Notes: generated by a model from the letters alone, not told the origin. DNA of 18,356 nt from an uncultured Bacteroidales bacterium (GCA_902783615.1 CACZRQ010000282.1:1-18356), one strand, 5' to 3'; positions 1 through 7,581 are shown, numbered from the stretch's first letter. Translations and numbers: made by a program.

Positions 1-130
1 AGGTAGTCGCAAGACCTCTAAGGGCACTGACTATAAGTTCATTGCAGAAGGTGGCATGGGTCAGATGGATATTTACATCACCAAGGAAAATGGCGATGTA
101 GATCCTTACTTCACTGCCGTTGACAGATAA
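1..130 (+). CDS. C-terminal fragment of an unidentified protein
   Basis: An open frame enters from the left edge and stops at TAA 128-130, giving the last 42 residues of a protein that begins outside the window. The end reads as a polar, beta-rich segment with Gly, Lys, Asp and Tyr, and its last residues are FTAVDR. This style is common at the ends of exported Bacteroidales proteins, but I do not recognise a family and assign no function. The stop codon is followed 21 bases later by a strong hairpin terminator, which supports this being the true end of a transcription unit rather than a chance frame. Confidence 0.6.
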   Translation, partial: GSRKTSKGTDYKFIAEGGMGQMDIYITKENGDVDPYFTAVDR

Positions 131-151
131 ATTACCTATCCTTATTGATAA

Positions 152-190
152 AACAAGCTCCTCTGATGATTCAGGGGAGCTTGTTTTTTA
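152..190. terminator. Two-way intrinsic terminator
   Basis: A 15-base arm at 152-166 pairs with 171-185 around a four-base loop (TGAT), with one G-U pair. T runs follow the stem on both strands: TTTTTTA on the plus side and TTTTATC when read on the minus strand. It therefore can end both the plus-strand gene stopping at 130 and the convergent minus-strand gene stopping at 223. Confidence 0.9.
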
Positions 191-222
191 TGTATTAAGG
201 CAAAGCTATTTTATGCGATCAA

Positions 223-813
223 TCAACTTCTTCTGTTTTCATCTACTGCATTAAAGAGAATGCGGTAGAGCTTAATGCGGTCAGTAAACTGATAGAAGAA
301 TGAGTGGTACTCCTGAGGTACTTCATCGCCGTCATAAACCAGCTGGAAGTCAGTGGTATCTATCTTACGGCGCCTGATATCGACCTTCTGAAGACCATCA
401 TCGAAGTAAAAACGGAAATCGTACTCCCAACCAAACTCCACATCAGGGTTACGGGCATAGATGAAAGCAATGTCGCCATTCTGATGGAAGAGGTACTCTT
501 CGTAATATTGGCGAGCGGCAAAGTTATAGTGGGTGGTCACCAACTCCAGCCAATGCGAAGGCCAAATCTCATGGTCTTCTCTATCACCATAATACATATT
601 CACCGTTTCTTCATGGCCTCCCATACCAGGCAAGTTCTGAGCCACCTTCACTTGGTAATACTCAAAAGGCCTCTGCTGTGCTTCCATCTCTGAAATTCTT
701 TCTTTCACTGCGTAGTAATGGGTGCGAATAACTTCAACACTCTCCTGTGCTTGAGCCAATGGCATACAAAACACCAACATCAGAATACCTATTATTACGT
801 CTTTTCTCTTCAT
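223..813 (-). CDS. Exported protein of unknown function (196 aa)
   Basis: I do not recognise this family. The N-terminus is a standard signal peptide: basic MKRK, a hydrophobic stretch at residues 6-18, then A-Q-A-Q near residue 23, so the mature protein of about 174 residues should lie in the periplasm or beyond. There is no lipobox cysteine. The mature part is rich in Tyr, Phe, Asp and Glu (for example YYEEYLF, FGWEYDFRFYFDDG) and reads as alternating beta strands after one N-terminal helix, without membrane segments or visible catalytic motifs. The ATG at 813 is chosen because it directly precedes the signal peptide and has a good -7 box (TATATTTG) about 22 bases upstream. It stands alone, divergent from the lipoprotein gene and convergent with the fragment at the left edge. 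Confidence 0.8.
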   Translation of the reverse strand: MKRKDVIIGILMLVFCMPLAQAQESVEVIRTHYYAVKERISEMEAQQRPFEYYQVKVAQNLPGMGGHEETVNMYYGDREDHEIWPSHWLELVTTHYNFAARQYYEEYLFHQNGDIAFIYARNPDVEFGWEYDFRFYFDDGLQKVDIRRRKIDTTDFQLVYDGDEVPQEYHSFFYQFTDRIKLYRILFNAVDENRRS

Positions 814-835
814 AGCTATCTTGTTTTAGTCACCA

Positions 836-843
836 CAAATATA
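836..843 (-). promoter_or_regulatory. -7 box for the 223-813 gene
   Basis: Read on the minus strand this is TATATTTG, an exact match to the Bacteroidetes -7 consensus TAnnTTTG, placed 22 bases before the ATG. I do not see a well-spaced TTTG -33 element; the nearest TTTG lies only 12 bases upstream. Confidence 0.6.
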
Positions 844-884
844 CACTTTTTCTTTCAAATCTCCTTTATTTGAAAAAAAAATCT

Positions 885-892
885 TAATTTCG
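885..892 (+). promoter_or_regulatory. Possible -7 box for the lipoprotein gene
   Basis: TAATTTCG differs from the TAnnTTTG consensus at one position and lies 24 bases before the ATG at 917. It is preceded by a run of nine A (873-881). The only TTTG upstream (869-872) is too close (12 bases) for a normal -33 element, so the call is weak. Confidence 0.4.
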
Positions 893-916
893 TACCGAAT
901 TCTAATAAGTAATAAG

Positions 917-1519
917 ATGAAGAAACTAATGGTTATGATGGCGATGATGGCAATGTGCTTAGGAGCTTGCACGGAAAACAGCGATAACAAACGCATTGAA
1001 GTGGCAGTGAGGACATTGATCAGTCAGTATCCGCAAGCCACTTTGCAGGATGTGTATAAGAGTTTTTATCAAGAACGCTTTGGGCCTGGACACATGATTC
1101 CCAATGTGGAGAATGCCAGAAATTACCTGATGAGCGAGACGGAACAAGCTACTGAAAATACAGGAGCTTATTATGAGCCAACAGGTAGTGAAGGTAAATA
1201 TGTAAGGATTTACCTGAATGCCGTATCGGATGGCAAGATCAGTGCGGAACAGTTGCTCGATGCCTTTGTGGAGAGTGCCAATCATGTGGAGCCTCGCAAT
1301 GACAAATGGGCTGATCAATGGAACAAGATAGTGGATGTCATTGAAGAGAAAAAGATTCCTGTAACCATGTCGGAAGAATTGAAGCAGTTGCTCAAGGAAT
1401 GTAGTGAAAAAGAGGAAGCTGTGCACCATAGTGAGACTTACGAAAAAGCCTATCGCCCCCATTATCGTATTGTAGAACATAACATCTTCGAAAAGAATTT
1501 GAAAGCGATGCTGGAATAA
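917..1519 (+). CDS. Conserved lipoprotein of unknown function (200 aa)
   Basis: The N-terminus is a lipoprotein signal: MKK, a Met-rich hydrophobic core, and a lipobox L15-G-A-C18. After processing, Cys18 would be lipidated and the protein anchored to a membrane. The mature part is soluble and mostly helical. Its most striking element is the stretch YKSFYQERFGPGHMI at about residues 48-62, followed by AYYEPTG at 84-90 and a C-terminal YRPHYRIV at 160-167. From memory, this set of motifs recurs in Bacteroides and Prevotella proteins annotated only as hypothetical; the conserved histidines and FGPGH could point to an enzyme, but that is inference. The next gene begins shortly after, but has its own promoter. 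I am sure of the gene, not of a function. Confidence 0.85.
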   Translation: MKKLMVMMAMMAMCLGACTENSDNKRIEVAVRTLISQYPQATLQDVYKSFYQERFGPGHMIPNVENARNYLMSETEQATENTGAYYEPTGSEGKYVRIYLNAVSDGKISAEQLLDAFVESANHVEPRNDKWADQWNKIVDVIEEKKIPVTMSEELKQLLKECSEKEEAVHHSETYEKAYRPHYRIVEHNIFEKNLKAMLE

Positions 1520-1529
1520 TGGTTCTTTC

Positions 1530-1560
1530 TTGGTTTTTAATTCTAAAAATACTATATTTG
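1530..1560 (+). promoter_or_regulatory. Promoter of the double-hydrolase gene
   Basis: TTGG at 1530-1533, 19 bases, then TATATTTG at 1553-1560 match the Bacteroidetes -33/-7 pattern (TTTG or TTG, about 19-20 bases, TAnnTTTG). Transcription would begin near 1566, some 20 bases before the ATG at 1585. This helps decide that start against the upstream ATG at 1519, which would not be on this transcript. Confidence 0.7.
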
Positions 1561-1584
1561 CAAAAACAAAACCAAGAATTGACT

Positions 1585-3372
1585 ATGAACAGAATTTTAA
1601 TTGTTTTGACATTCATGATGGCAGGCTTGGTGAATCTCCAAGCGCAGACGAAGCATAGTGCAGTGATGGACGGAGGAGGCTCTGGTCCTTACAAGGCCGT
1701 GATGACTGACGACGAGGGTTTGCCTGGCTTCACCATCTACCGTCCTGCCGACATCCAATCAGCGAGTAAGGTGGAGGGAGCCCTGCCAGTGGTGCTCTTC
1801 GGCAATGGAGGATGCTATCGTAGTTCGCAACCATACGCCAAGTTTCTAACGGAAATTGCCTCTCATGGTTATGTGCTGATGGCTGTGGGACAATGGAGTG
1901 AAGAGCACGACCCTGATGAAGCGAAGATTTGGGAGATTGACGACAAACAATCGAGCCTCAAAACCAACGATGCAAAATCATTGATAAATACGGCCTTGAA
2001 TTGGTTGGAAAAAGAGAACCAACGAGCAGGTAGCGAGTTCTACAACACCGTGAACACCAACAATGTTGCCGCTATGGGCTATTCTTGCGGAGGCATCCAG
2101 GCTTTGGTGATGGGCACTTTGGGCGACTCACGGATTAAGACTGTGGTGGGTATGAATACAGGTGCCTTCCAACCAGGCAGTGCCCTCGACGGCATGATTA
2201 CTAAAGCCGACTTGCAGAAACTCACCACACCTATTATATATATGTTAGGCGGTAAGGAAGACGATGCTGCTCCTAATGGCAGAGACGACTTCAAGCAAAT
2301 CAACCATGTGCCTGTGGTATTAGCCACTTATCCCAGCGTAGGGCATATCTCTACCTATCATGAGCATCAAGGTGGAACCTTTGGTCAAATGGCCAGAACA
2401 TGGCTCGATTATCAGCTGAAGGGCAAGAAGGAATATGAGAACCTGTTCAGATACAGTTTTAAAGGCAATGATTTCGAGGGTTGGGAAATCACGCAGAAAG
2501 GTTTCGACAAGATAAAGACCATACGCCTTTACGACCAACCTATCAACAATACCGAAGTGGTGCACTCCAACGATATTGGCGAGGTGACGATGTATGAAAA
2601 GGTGAATGACCCCACCCTAACCATCTGTTTGCCTGAAACGAGCAAAGCCACTGGAACAGCGGTGATTATCTGTCCTGGAGGGGCTTTGGTTTCCCTCTCA
2701 TGGCAAAGTGAATTTCAAGACATCGCCCGCTGGCTGAACGCCAAGGGTATTGCCGCCATCGGCTTGAAATATCGCCTGAGGAATGGATTCCCCGACATGA
2801 GTAAGGTGGATACCACCAAGGGATTGTCTCGCAGAGTCACTGTCACCGAGTTTGACATCATCAAGAATGCCAATGCCAACCCTTCAGTCATGAAAGGCGG
2901 TGATCCTGAAATAGACAATGCCCTGAACGATGCCTTGGAAGCCATGAAGATTGTGAAGGCACACGCCAAAGAGTGGCGAATCGACCCAGATAAAATTGGC
3001 TTCATGGGTTATTCTGCAGGTGGTGGTGTGGTGGTGAATGCCACCGTCAAGGCCACCCCCGATTTGATGCCATCTTTCCTCTGTTCACTTTATGGTCCTG
3101 CCTTGGATGATGTAATTGTACCCGCTAATGCTCCCAAGCTGTTTATCGGTGTGCATGCCGACCATCCCAGTGTGGCAGCTGGTTGCTTGGCGCTCTTTAT
3201 GGAATGGAAGAAAGCCGGCGTAGATGCCGAACTGCATATTTATGGCGACAAGACTGGTGGTCTGTTTGGAGGAGGAGGCCCTTCGGCCGACAAGAACACC
3301 CCTAATGGATCTTGGCAGGAAGCATTCTACAGTTGGCTGATAGCTAATGAATTTACAAAACAAATAAAATAA
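1585..3372 (+). CDS. Secreted protein with two alpha/beta-hydrolase (esterase-like) domains
   Basis: A 595-residue exported protein starting with a signal peptide (cleavage likely after A20, in LQAQ). Domain 1 (about 25-285) is an alpha/beta hydrolase: oxyanion-hole segment GNGG at 73-76, nucleophile elbow G-Y-S167-C-G-G, a candidate acid at D226/D227 and H254 in SVGHIS, so the triad looks complete. Domain 2 (about 315-590) resembles the acetyl-xylan/feruloyl esterase-like group: CPGG at 363-366, G-Y-S477-A-G-G, acid D526. The usual GG-H-GFG near the end reads GG-L560-FGGGG, so the catalytic His appears lost. Such tandem esterases usually deacylate plant polysaccharides; the substrate here is unknown. 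The start at 1585 is chosen over an in-frame ATG at 1519 (overlapping the lipoprotein stop) because of the signal peptide and promoter. rnr follows after 12 bases. Confidence 0.85.
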   Translation: MNRILIVLTFMMAGLVNLQAQTKHSAVMDGGGSGPYKAVMTDDEGLPGFTIYRPADIQSASKVEGALPVVLFGNGGCYRSSQPYAKFLTEIASHGYVLMAVGQWSEEHDPDEAKIWEIDDKQSSLKTNDAKSLINTALNWLEKENQRAGSEFYNTVNTNNVAAMGYSCGGIQALVMGTLGDSRIKTVVGMNTGAFQPGSALDGMITKADLQKLTTPIIYMLGGKEDDAAPNGRDDFKQINHVPVVLATYPSVGHISTYHEHQGGTFGQMARTWLDYQLKGKKEYENLFRYSFKGNDFEGWEITQKGFDKIKTIRLYDQPINNTEVVHSNDIGEVTMYEKVNDPTLTICLPETSKATGTAVIICPGGALVSLSWQSEFQDIARWLNAKGIAAIGLKYRLRNGFPDMSKVDTTKGLSRRVTVTEFDIIKNANANPSVMKGGDPEIDNALNDALEAMKIVKAHAKEWRIDPDKIGFMGYSAGGGVVVNATVKATPDLMPSFLCSLYGPALDDVIVPANAPKLFIGVHADHPSVAAGCLALFMEWKKAGVDAELHIYGDKTGGLFGGGGPSADKNTPNGSWQEAFYSWLIANEFTKQIK

Positions 3373-3384
3373 CAGTCGAAGATT

Positions 3385-5532
3385 ATGAGCAAGCCAAAAG
3401 AAAAGAAAGCGGGTAAGCGTATGAACAAGAAACAGCTTACCGAAATGTTGCTGGCATTTTTCCAGCAGCACCCTACTGATGAACTGCCCCAGAAATACAT
3501 TTTCGATAGTTTGAGGCTGACCACCCATCCGCTGAAGATGCTCTGCATGGAGATTCTGTACGACTTCATTGCCGACGATTTCATCAAAGAGTCGAGCAAG
3601 CATCGCTATAAACTGAATAACAGAGGTGTAGAGATGACAGGTACTTTCCAACGCAAGAGCAACGGCAAGAACACCTTCCTGCCTGACGATGGTGGAGAAC
3701 CCATCTTGATTGCAGAGAGAAACTCAGCTCATGCTATGAATGGCGACAAGGTGAAAGTGGCTTTCTTCGCCAAGCGTAAACGCCACATGCTGGAGGCTGA
3801 GGTGGTGGAAATCTTAGAGAGAGCTAACGATACCTTTGTAGGTACCTTAAGCGTATCAAGATGGGGATATGCTTTCCTGGTAACGGAAAGTCGCACGCTG
3901 GCCAACGACATCTTCATCCCGAAAGAGAAGCTGAAAGATGGCAAAGACGGCGACAAGGCCGTAGTGAAAGTGGTGGAATGGCCCGATGAATTCAAGAACC
4001 CTATTGGCGAGGTGATTGATGTGCTTGGACCTGCGGGTGACAACAATGCTGAGATGCACGCCATTCTGGCTGAGTTTGGCTTGCCTTATACCTATCCGAA
4101 ACGTGTGGTCACTGCTGCTGAGAAGATCAGCGCTGAAATTTCCGAAGAGGTGATTGCCAAACGAGAAGATTTCCGTAATGTGCTGACTTTCACTTGCGAC
4201 CCTGCCGATGCCAAGGACTTCGATGATGCTTTGTCTATCCGCAAGTTGGAGAATGGATTGTGGGAAGTGGGTGTACACATTGCCGATGTAACCTATTATG
4301 TAGAAGAGGGAGGCATCATCGACAAAGAGGCTTTGAACAGAGCCACCTCAGTCTATTTGGTGGATCGCACCATTCCCATGTTACCAGAAAAGCTTTGCAA
4401 CAACCTCTGCTCGCTTCGACCAGACGAAGACAAGTTGACTTATTCTGTGATTTTCGAGATGGATGAAGATGCTTACGTGAGGAAATCTCGCATTGCACAC
4501 ACGATCATTAGAAGTAATCGCAGGTTCTGCTATGAGGAAGTGCAGGAAATCATCGAGAACAAGAAGGGTGAATACATGGATGAGATATTGGTATTGGATG
4601 GCATGGCCAAGAAATTGAGAGAAAGACGTTTCAAGGATGGAGCAGTGAACTTCGATCGTGTAGAGGTGAAGTTCAAGATTGATGAGAAAGGCAAGCCTTT
4701 GAGCGTGTTCTTTAAGGAATCGAAAGATGCCAACAAATTGATAGAAGAGTTTATGTTGCTGGCGAATCGCACTGTGGCAGAAAAGATTGGAAGAGTTGGC
4801 AAAGGCAAGAAAGCCAAGACATTTGTGTATCGTGTTCACGATTTGCCAGACCCAGAGAAACTCGAGAACTTGTCACAGTTTATTGGTCGCTTTGGCTACA
4901 GACTCAAAACCAGTGGATCGAGAAACGATATTACCAAGTCGCTGAATAACCTGTTGAAAGATGTGCACGGCAAGAAAGAAGAGAATTTGATTGAAAGCAT
5001 TTCTATCAGAGCCATGCAGAAAGCTTACTATAGCACCAACAACATTGGTCACTATGGCTTGGCATTCGATTTTTACACCCATTTCACTTCACCCATCCGC
5101 CGATATCCAGATATGATGGTGCACCGTTTGCTGACCCATTATCTGGAAGAAGAGGGGCGTAGTGCGAATGTAAAGAAATATGAGGGAATGTGCGAGCAAT
5201 CGAGCAAGATGGAGGAGGTAGCTGCTCAAGCCGAGCGTGCTTCTATCAAGTATAAGCAGGTGGAATTCATGCAAGACAAGATTGGCCAAGTGTTCGATGG
5301 TGTGATTTCAGGCATTAGCGAATGGGGCATCTATGTGGAGCTCAATGAAAGCAAATGCGAAGGTTTGGTGCCAATGCGTGACTTGGACGATGATTATTAT
5401 GAGTTTGACGAGAAGAATTATTGCTTGAAAGGACGCAGGAATCACCATGTCTATCAGTTAGGTGATGAGATGAAAGTGAAGGTGGCAAGAGCGGACTTGG
5501 AAAAGAAACAACTTGATTTTGAGTTGGCATAA
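3385..5532 (+). CDS. rnr: Ribonuclease R
   Basis: A cytoplasmic 3'-to-5' exoribonuclease of the RNase II/RNB family that degrades structured RNA and takes part in mRNA turnover and rRNA quality control. The 715 residues contain an N-terminal helix-turn-helix-like region (about 14-80), cold-shock-like RNA-binding domains (about 85-215), the RNB catalytic domain (about 255-585) and a C-terminal S1 domain (about 634-713). The metal-binding block DPADAKDFDD at 272-281 supplies the four acidic residues D272, D278, D280 and D281. EFMLLAN (455-461) and HFTSPIRRYPD (566-576) are further RNB hallmarks. The basic start (MSKPKEKKAGKR) is typical of RNase R. Length fits the compact Bacteroidetes form. 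It lies 12 bases after the double-hydrolase gene, so it is probably co-transcribed, and ends at a strong terminator. Confidence 0.96.
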   Translation: MSKPKEKKAGKRMNKKQLTEMLLAFFQQHPTDELPQKYIFDSLRLTTHPLKMLCMEILYDFIADDFIKESSKHRYKLNNRGVEMTGTFQRKSNGKNTFLPDDGGEPILIAERNSAHAMNGDKVKVAFFAKRKRHMLEAEVVEILERANDTFVGTLSVSRWGYAFLVTESRTLANDIFIPKEKLKDGKDGDKAVVKVVEWPDEFKNPIGEVIDVLGPAGDNNAEMHAILAEFGLPYTYPKRVVTAAEKISAEISEEVIAKREDFRNVLTFTCDPADAKDFDDALSIRKLENGLWEVGVHIADVTYYVEEGGIIDKEALNRATSVYLVDRTIPMLPEKLCNNLCSLRPDEDKLTYSVIFEMDEDAYVRKSRIAHTIIRSNRRFCYEEVQEIIENKKGEYMDEILVLDGMAKKLRERRFKDGAVNFDRVEVKFKIDEKGKPLSVFFKESKDANKLIEEFMLLANRTVAEKIGRVGKGKKAKTFVYRVHDLPDPEKLENLSQFIGRFGYRLKTSGSRNDITKSLNNLLKDVHGKKEENLIESISIRAMQKAYYSTNNIGHYGLAFDFYTHFTSPIRRYPDMMVHRLLTHYLEEEGRSANVKKYEGMCEQSSKMEEVAAQAERASIKYKQVEFMQDKIGQVFDGVISGISEWGIYVELNESKCEGLVPMRDLDDDYYEFDEKNYCLKGRRNHHVYQLGDEMKVKVARADLEKKQLDFELA

Positions 5533-5540
5533 TTTATTAG

Positions 5541-5570
5541 AAAGCCCCGTCGATTGGCGGGGCTTTTCAT
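5541..5570. terminator. Two-way intrinsic terminator between rnr and cysK
   Basis: AAAGCCCCG (5541-5549) pairs perfectly with CGGGGCTTT (5558-5566) around an eight-base loop, followed by TTTTC on the plus strand and TTTC plus T-rich sequence on the minus strand. It sits between convergent rnr and cysK and probably serves both. Confidence 0.85.
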
Positions 5571-5573
5571 TTC

Positions 5574-6521
5574 TTATAAAGGATATTCCTCGAAAGCATA
5601 TAGAACAGTGGAGAGATAGCGTTCTCCAGTGTCTGGTAGTAAGGCTACGATAGTCTTACCTTGGTTCTCTGGCCGTTGTGCCAGCTTCACAGCACCAGCC
5701 AAAGAAGCACCAGAAGAGATGCCCACCAATAGACCTTCAGTCTGAGCCACCTGGCGACTTGCCAAAATAGCCTCATCGTTTTCAATGGTAAGTACTTCAT
5801 CCACCACTTCGGCATGGAAATTAGCAGGCACGAATCCTGCTCCGATACCTTGTATCTTATGAGGACCCGATTGTCCACCACTTAATACTGGAGAGCTGGC
5901 TGGTTCAACAGCCACAATTTTCACATGAGGATTATGTTGTTTCAATGCTTGTCCGATGCCACTCACTGTGCCACCAGTACCAACACCAGCCACAAAGATA
6001 TCCACCTGGCCATCGGTATCGCGCCAAATCTCTTCGCCAGTTGTTTTCACATGAATTGCTGGATTGGCTGGATTACTGAACTGTTGAGGAATCCAACTGC
6101 CTGGGGTAGATGCTTGCAACTCCTCGGCCTTGGCGATAGCACCTTTCATGCCAGCTGATCCTGGTGTCAACACGACTTTCGCACCTAATGCCTTCAGCAG
6201 ATTACGACGCTCTATGCTCATGGTATCGGGCATCGTAAGGATTAGTTTATAGCCTTTGGCTGATGACACAAACGCCAAGCCTACACCAGTGTTACCACTT
6301 GTGGGCTCGATGATGGTAGCTCCTGGTTTTATGATGCCCTTTGCTTCGGCATCCTCAATCATAGCTAAAGCCACACGGTCTTTCACACTGCCTGCAGGGT
6401 TAAAATACTCAAGTTTTGCAATAACGGTAGCCTGCAAACCTTTCTTCTCACTGAAATTCTTCAGTTCCAATAATGGGGTGTTTCCCACTAACTCTGTTAG
6501 TTGTTTCGCAATTTTTGCCAT
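5574..6521 (-). CDS. cysK: Cysteine synthase A (O-acetylserine sulfhydrylase)
   Basis: A pyridoxal-phosphate enzyme that makes cysteine from O-acetylserine and sulfide in the cytoplasm, the last step of cysteine synthesis. The 315 residues carry all family signatures: the PLP-lysine motif NPAGSVKD at 41-48 (K47), the substrate-binding loop TSGNTG at 74-79, the phosphate-binding GTGGT at 181-185, the hinge KIQGIGAGF at 222-230, and GISSGAS at 268-274. Length equals that of typical CysK. An upstream in-frame start would add 13 residues (MTKLFLVPLNRYI), but it falls between the -7 box and the MAKIAKQLTEL start normal for the family, so the ATG at 6521 is chosen. The gene diverges from cysE, which makes its substrate. 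Confidence 0.96.
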   Translation of the reverse strand: MAKIAKQLTELVGNTPLLELKNFSEKKGLQATVIAKLEYFNPAGSVKDRVALAMIEDAEAKGIIKPGATIIEPTSGNTGVGLAFVSSAKGYKLILTMPDTMSIERRNLLKALGAKVVLTPGSAGMKGAIAKAEELQASTPGSWIPQQFSNPANPAIHVKTTGEEIWRDTDGQVDIFVAGVGTGGTVSGIGQALKQHNPHVKIVAVEPASSPVLSGGQSGPHKIQGIGAGFVPANFHAEVVDEVLTIENDEAILASRQVAQTEGLLVGISSGASLAGAVKLAQRPENQGKTIVALLPDTGERYLSTVLYAFEEYPL

Positions 6522-6562
6522 AATATATCTGTTTAAAGGTACTAAAAAAAGTTTTGTCACAG

Positions 6563-6570
6563 CAAAGTTA
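6563..6570 (-). promoter_or_regulatory. -7 box for cysK
   Basis: On the minus strand this reads TAACTTTG, an exact TAnnTTTG match, 41 bases before the chosen cysK ATG. I see no clear -33 element at the normal spacing. The box touches the left arm of the inverted repeat at 6568-6607. Confidence 0.6.
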
Positions 6571-6607
6571 TGGCTTTTTTATTAATATTGTACACAGAAA
6601 GCCAAAA
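6568..6607. repeat. Inverted repeat between divergent cysK and cysE
   Basis: TTATGGCTTT at 6568-6577 and AAAGCCAAAA at 6598-6607 are inverted copies with 9 of 10 bases matching (7 in a row: TGGCTTT and AAAGCCA), 20 bases apart. The left arm touches the cysK -7 box and the right arm lies where the cysE -33 element would be, so a protein bound here could control both genes. That role is inference only. Confidence 0.4.
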
Positions 6608-6624
6608 TTCTCAATTATTCTCCG

Positions 6625-6632
6625 TAAATTTG
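6625..6632 (+). promoter_or_regulatory. -7 box for cysE and the operon behind it
   Basis: TAAATTTG is an exact TAnnTTTG match, 22 bases before the cysE ATG. No TTG lies at the usual -33 spacing, which would suit an activated promoter. It is the only obvious promoter for the six-gene run 6655-14068. Confidence 0.6.
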
Positions 6633-6654
6633 CACTCTAATATACATTATTACT

Positions 6655-7581
6655 ATGCAAGTAAGTAATTTTTCAGATACATTGGCCACCGTTGTAAAGG
6701 AGCTTTCAGACAGTCAGCTTTATCAAGGTCTGTTCCATCGTCATTCAGATGACAGCCCATTACCATCGGCAACAACCATCCATCAGTTAGTTGAAGAGCT
6801 GAGAGCTTTGCTGTTTCCCGGCTATTTTGGCAATTCAGCCGTAAATAGCCGTAATATAGTCTATCACATTGGTGTTCATACAGAAAAAGCTTTCAATCTG
6901 TTGAAAAGTCAAATTCTGGCAGGACTATGCTTTGATGAAACAGATGAGAATTGTGGATGTACAGATTGCCAACAACAGGAAGCTAACCAAATAGCCTTAC
7001 AGTTTATGGCATCCTTACCTGAATTGAGACGCATTTTGGCTACCGATGTGGAAGCCATGTTCAACGGCGACCCTGCAGCCCACAATTATGGTGAGGTTAT
7101 TTCTTGCTATCCAGCCATCAGGGCCATCACAAACTACCGCATTGCCCACCAGTTGCTATTGTTGGGAGTACCCCTTATTCCTCGCATCATCACTGAACAG
7201 GCTCATAGCGAAACAGGTATCGACATTCATCCAGGTGCTCAGATTGGACACAGTTTTGCCATCGACCACGGAACGGGTGTGGTGATTGGCGAGACCTGTG
7301 TGATTGGCGATAACGTGAAGCTATATCAGGGTGTTACTTTAGGTGCCAAGAGTTTCCCATTAGATGCTGATGGCAAGCCCATCAAAGATATTCCCCGCCA
7401 TCCTATTTTGGAAGATGATGTGATTATCTACTCCAATGCTACCATCTTGGGGCGCATCACCATTGGTAAAGGCGCAACCATAGGTGGCAACATCTGGGTG
7501 ACAGAAAATGTGAGGCCTGGAGCCAGAATTACTCAAAACCGTGCCAAAGAAATAGACAATTTTAAGAATTATGCAATATAA
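6655..7581 (+). CDS. cysE: Serine O-acetyltransferase, long form
   Basis: Transfers an acetyl group from acetyl-CoA to L-serine, giving O-acetylserine for CysK. The 308 residues divide into a long helical N-terminal half (about 1-180) and a left-handed beta-helix of hexapeptide repeats (about 188-290). Catalytic positions match E. coli CysE: D190 in GIDIHPG and H205 in IDHGTG. It is longer than E. coli CysE (273 aa) and carries an unusual C100-x-C102-x-x-C105 cluster in the helical half, which could bind metal or form disulfides. The protein ends in N-Y-A-I; a C-terminal isoleucine is the anchor that enters the CysK active site in known cysteine synthase complexes. It diverges from cysK, and its last 11 bases overlap the next gene, suggesting coupled translation. 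Confidence 0.95.
   Translation: MQVSNFSDTLATVVKELSDSQLYQGLFHRHSDDSPLPSATTIHQLVEELRALLFPGYFGNSAVNSRNIVYHIGVHTEKAFNLLKSQILAGLCFDETDENCGCTDCQQQEANQIALQFMASLPELRRILATDVEAMFNGDPAAHNYGEVISCYPAIRAITNYRIAHQLLLLGVPLIPRIITEQAHSETGIDIHPGAQIGHSFAIDHGTGVVIGETCVIGDNVKLYQGVTLGAKSFPLDADGKPIKDIPRHPILEDDVIIYSNATILGRITIGKGATIGGNIWVTENVRPGARITQNRAKEIDNFKNYAI

Noticed and set aside
1519..1584. Upstream ATG overlapping the lipoprotein stop (TAATG) as start of the double hydrolase
   Set aside because: It lies before the promoter at 1530-1560 and would put 22 residues ahead of a standard signal peptide.
6522..6560. In-frame start 13 codons upstream of cysK
   Set aside because: It would add residues not found in the family; MAKIAKQLTEL is the usual CysK N-terminus. 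It is not excluded by the -7 box alone.
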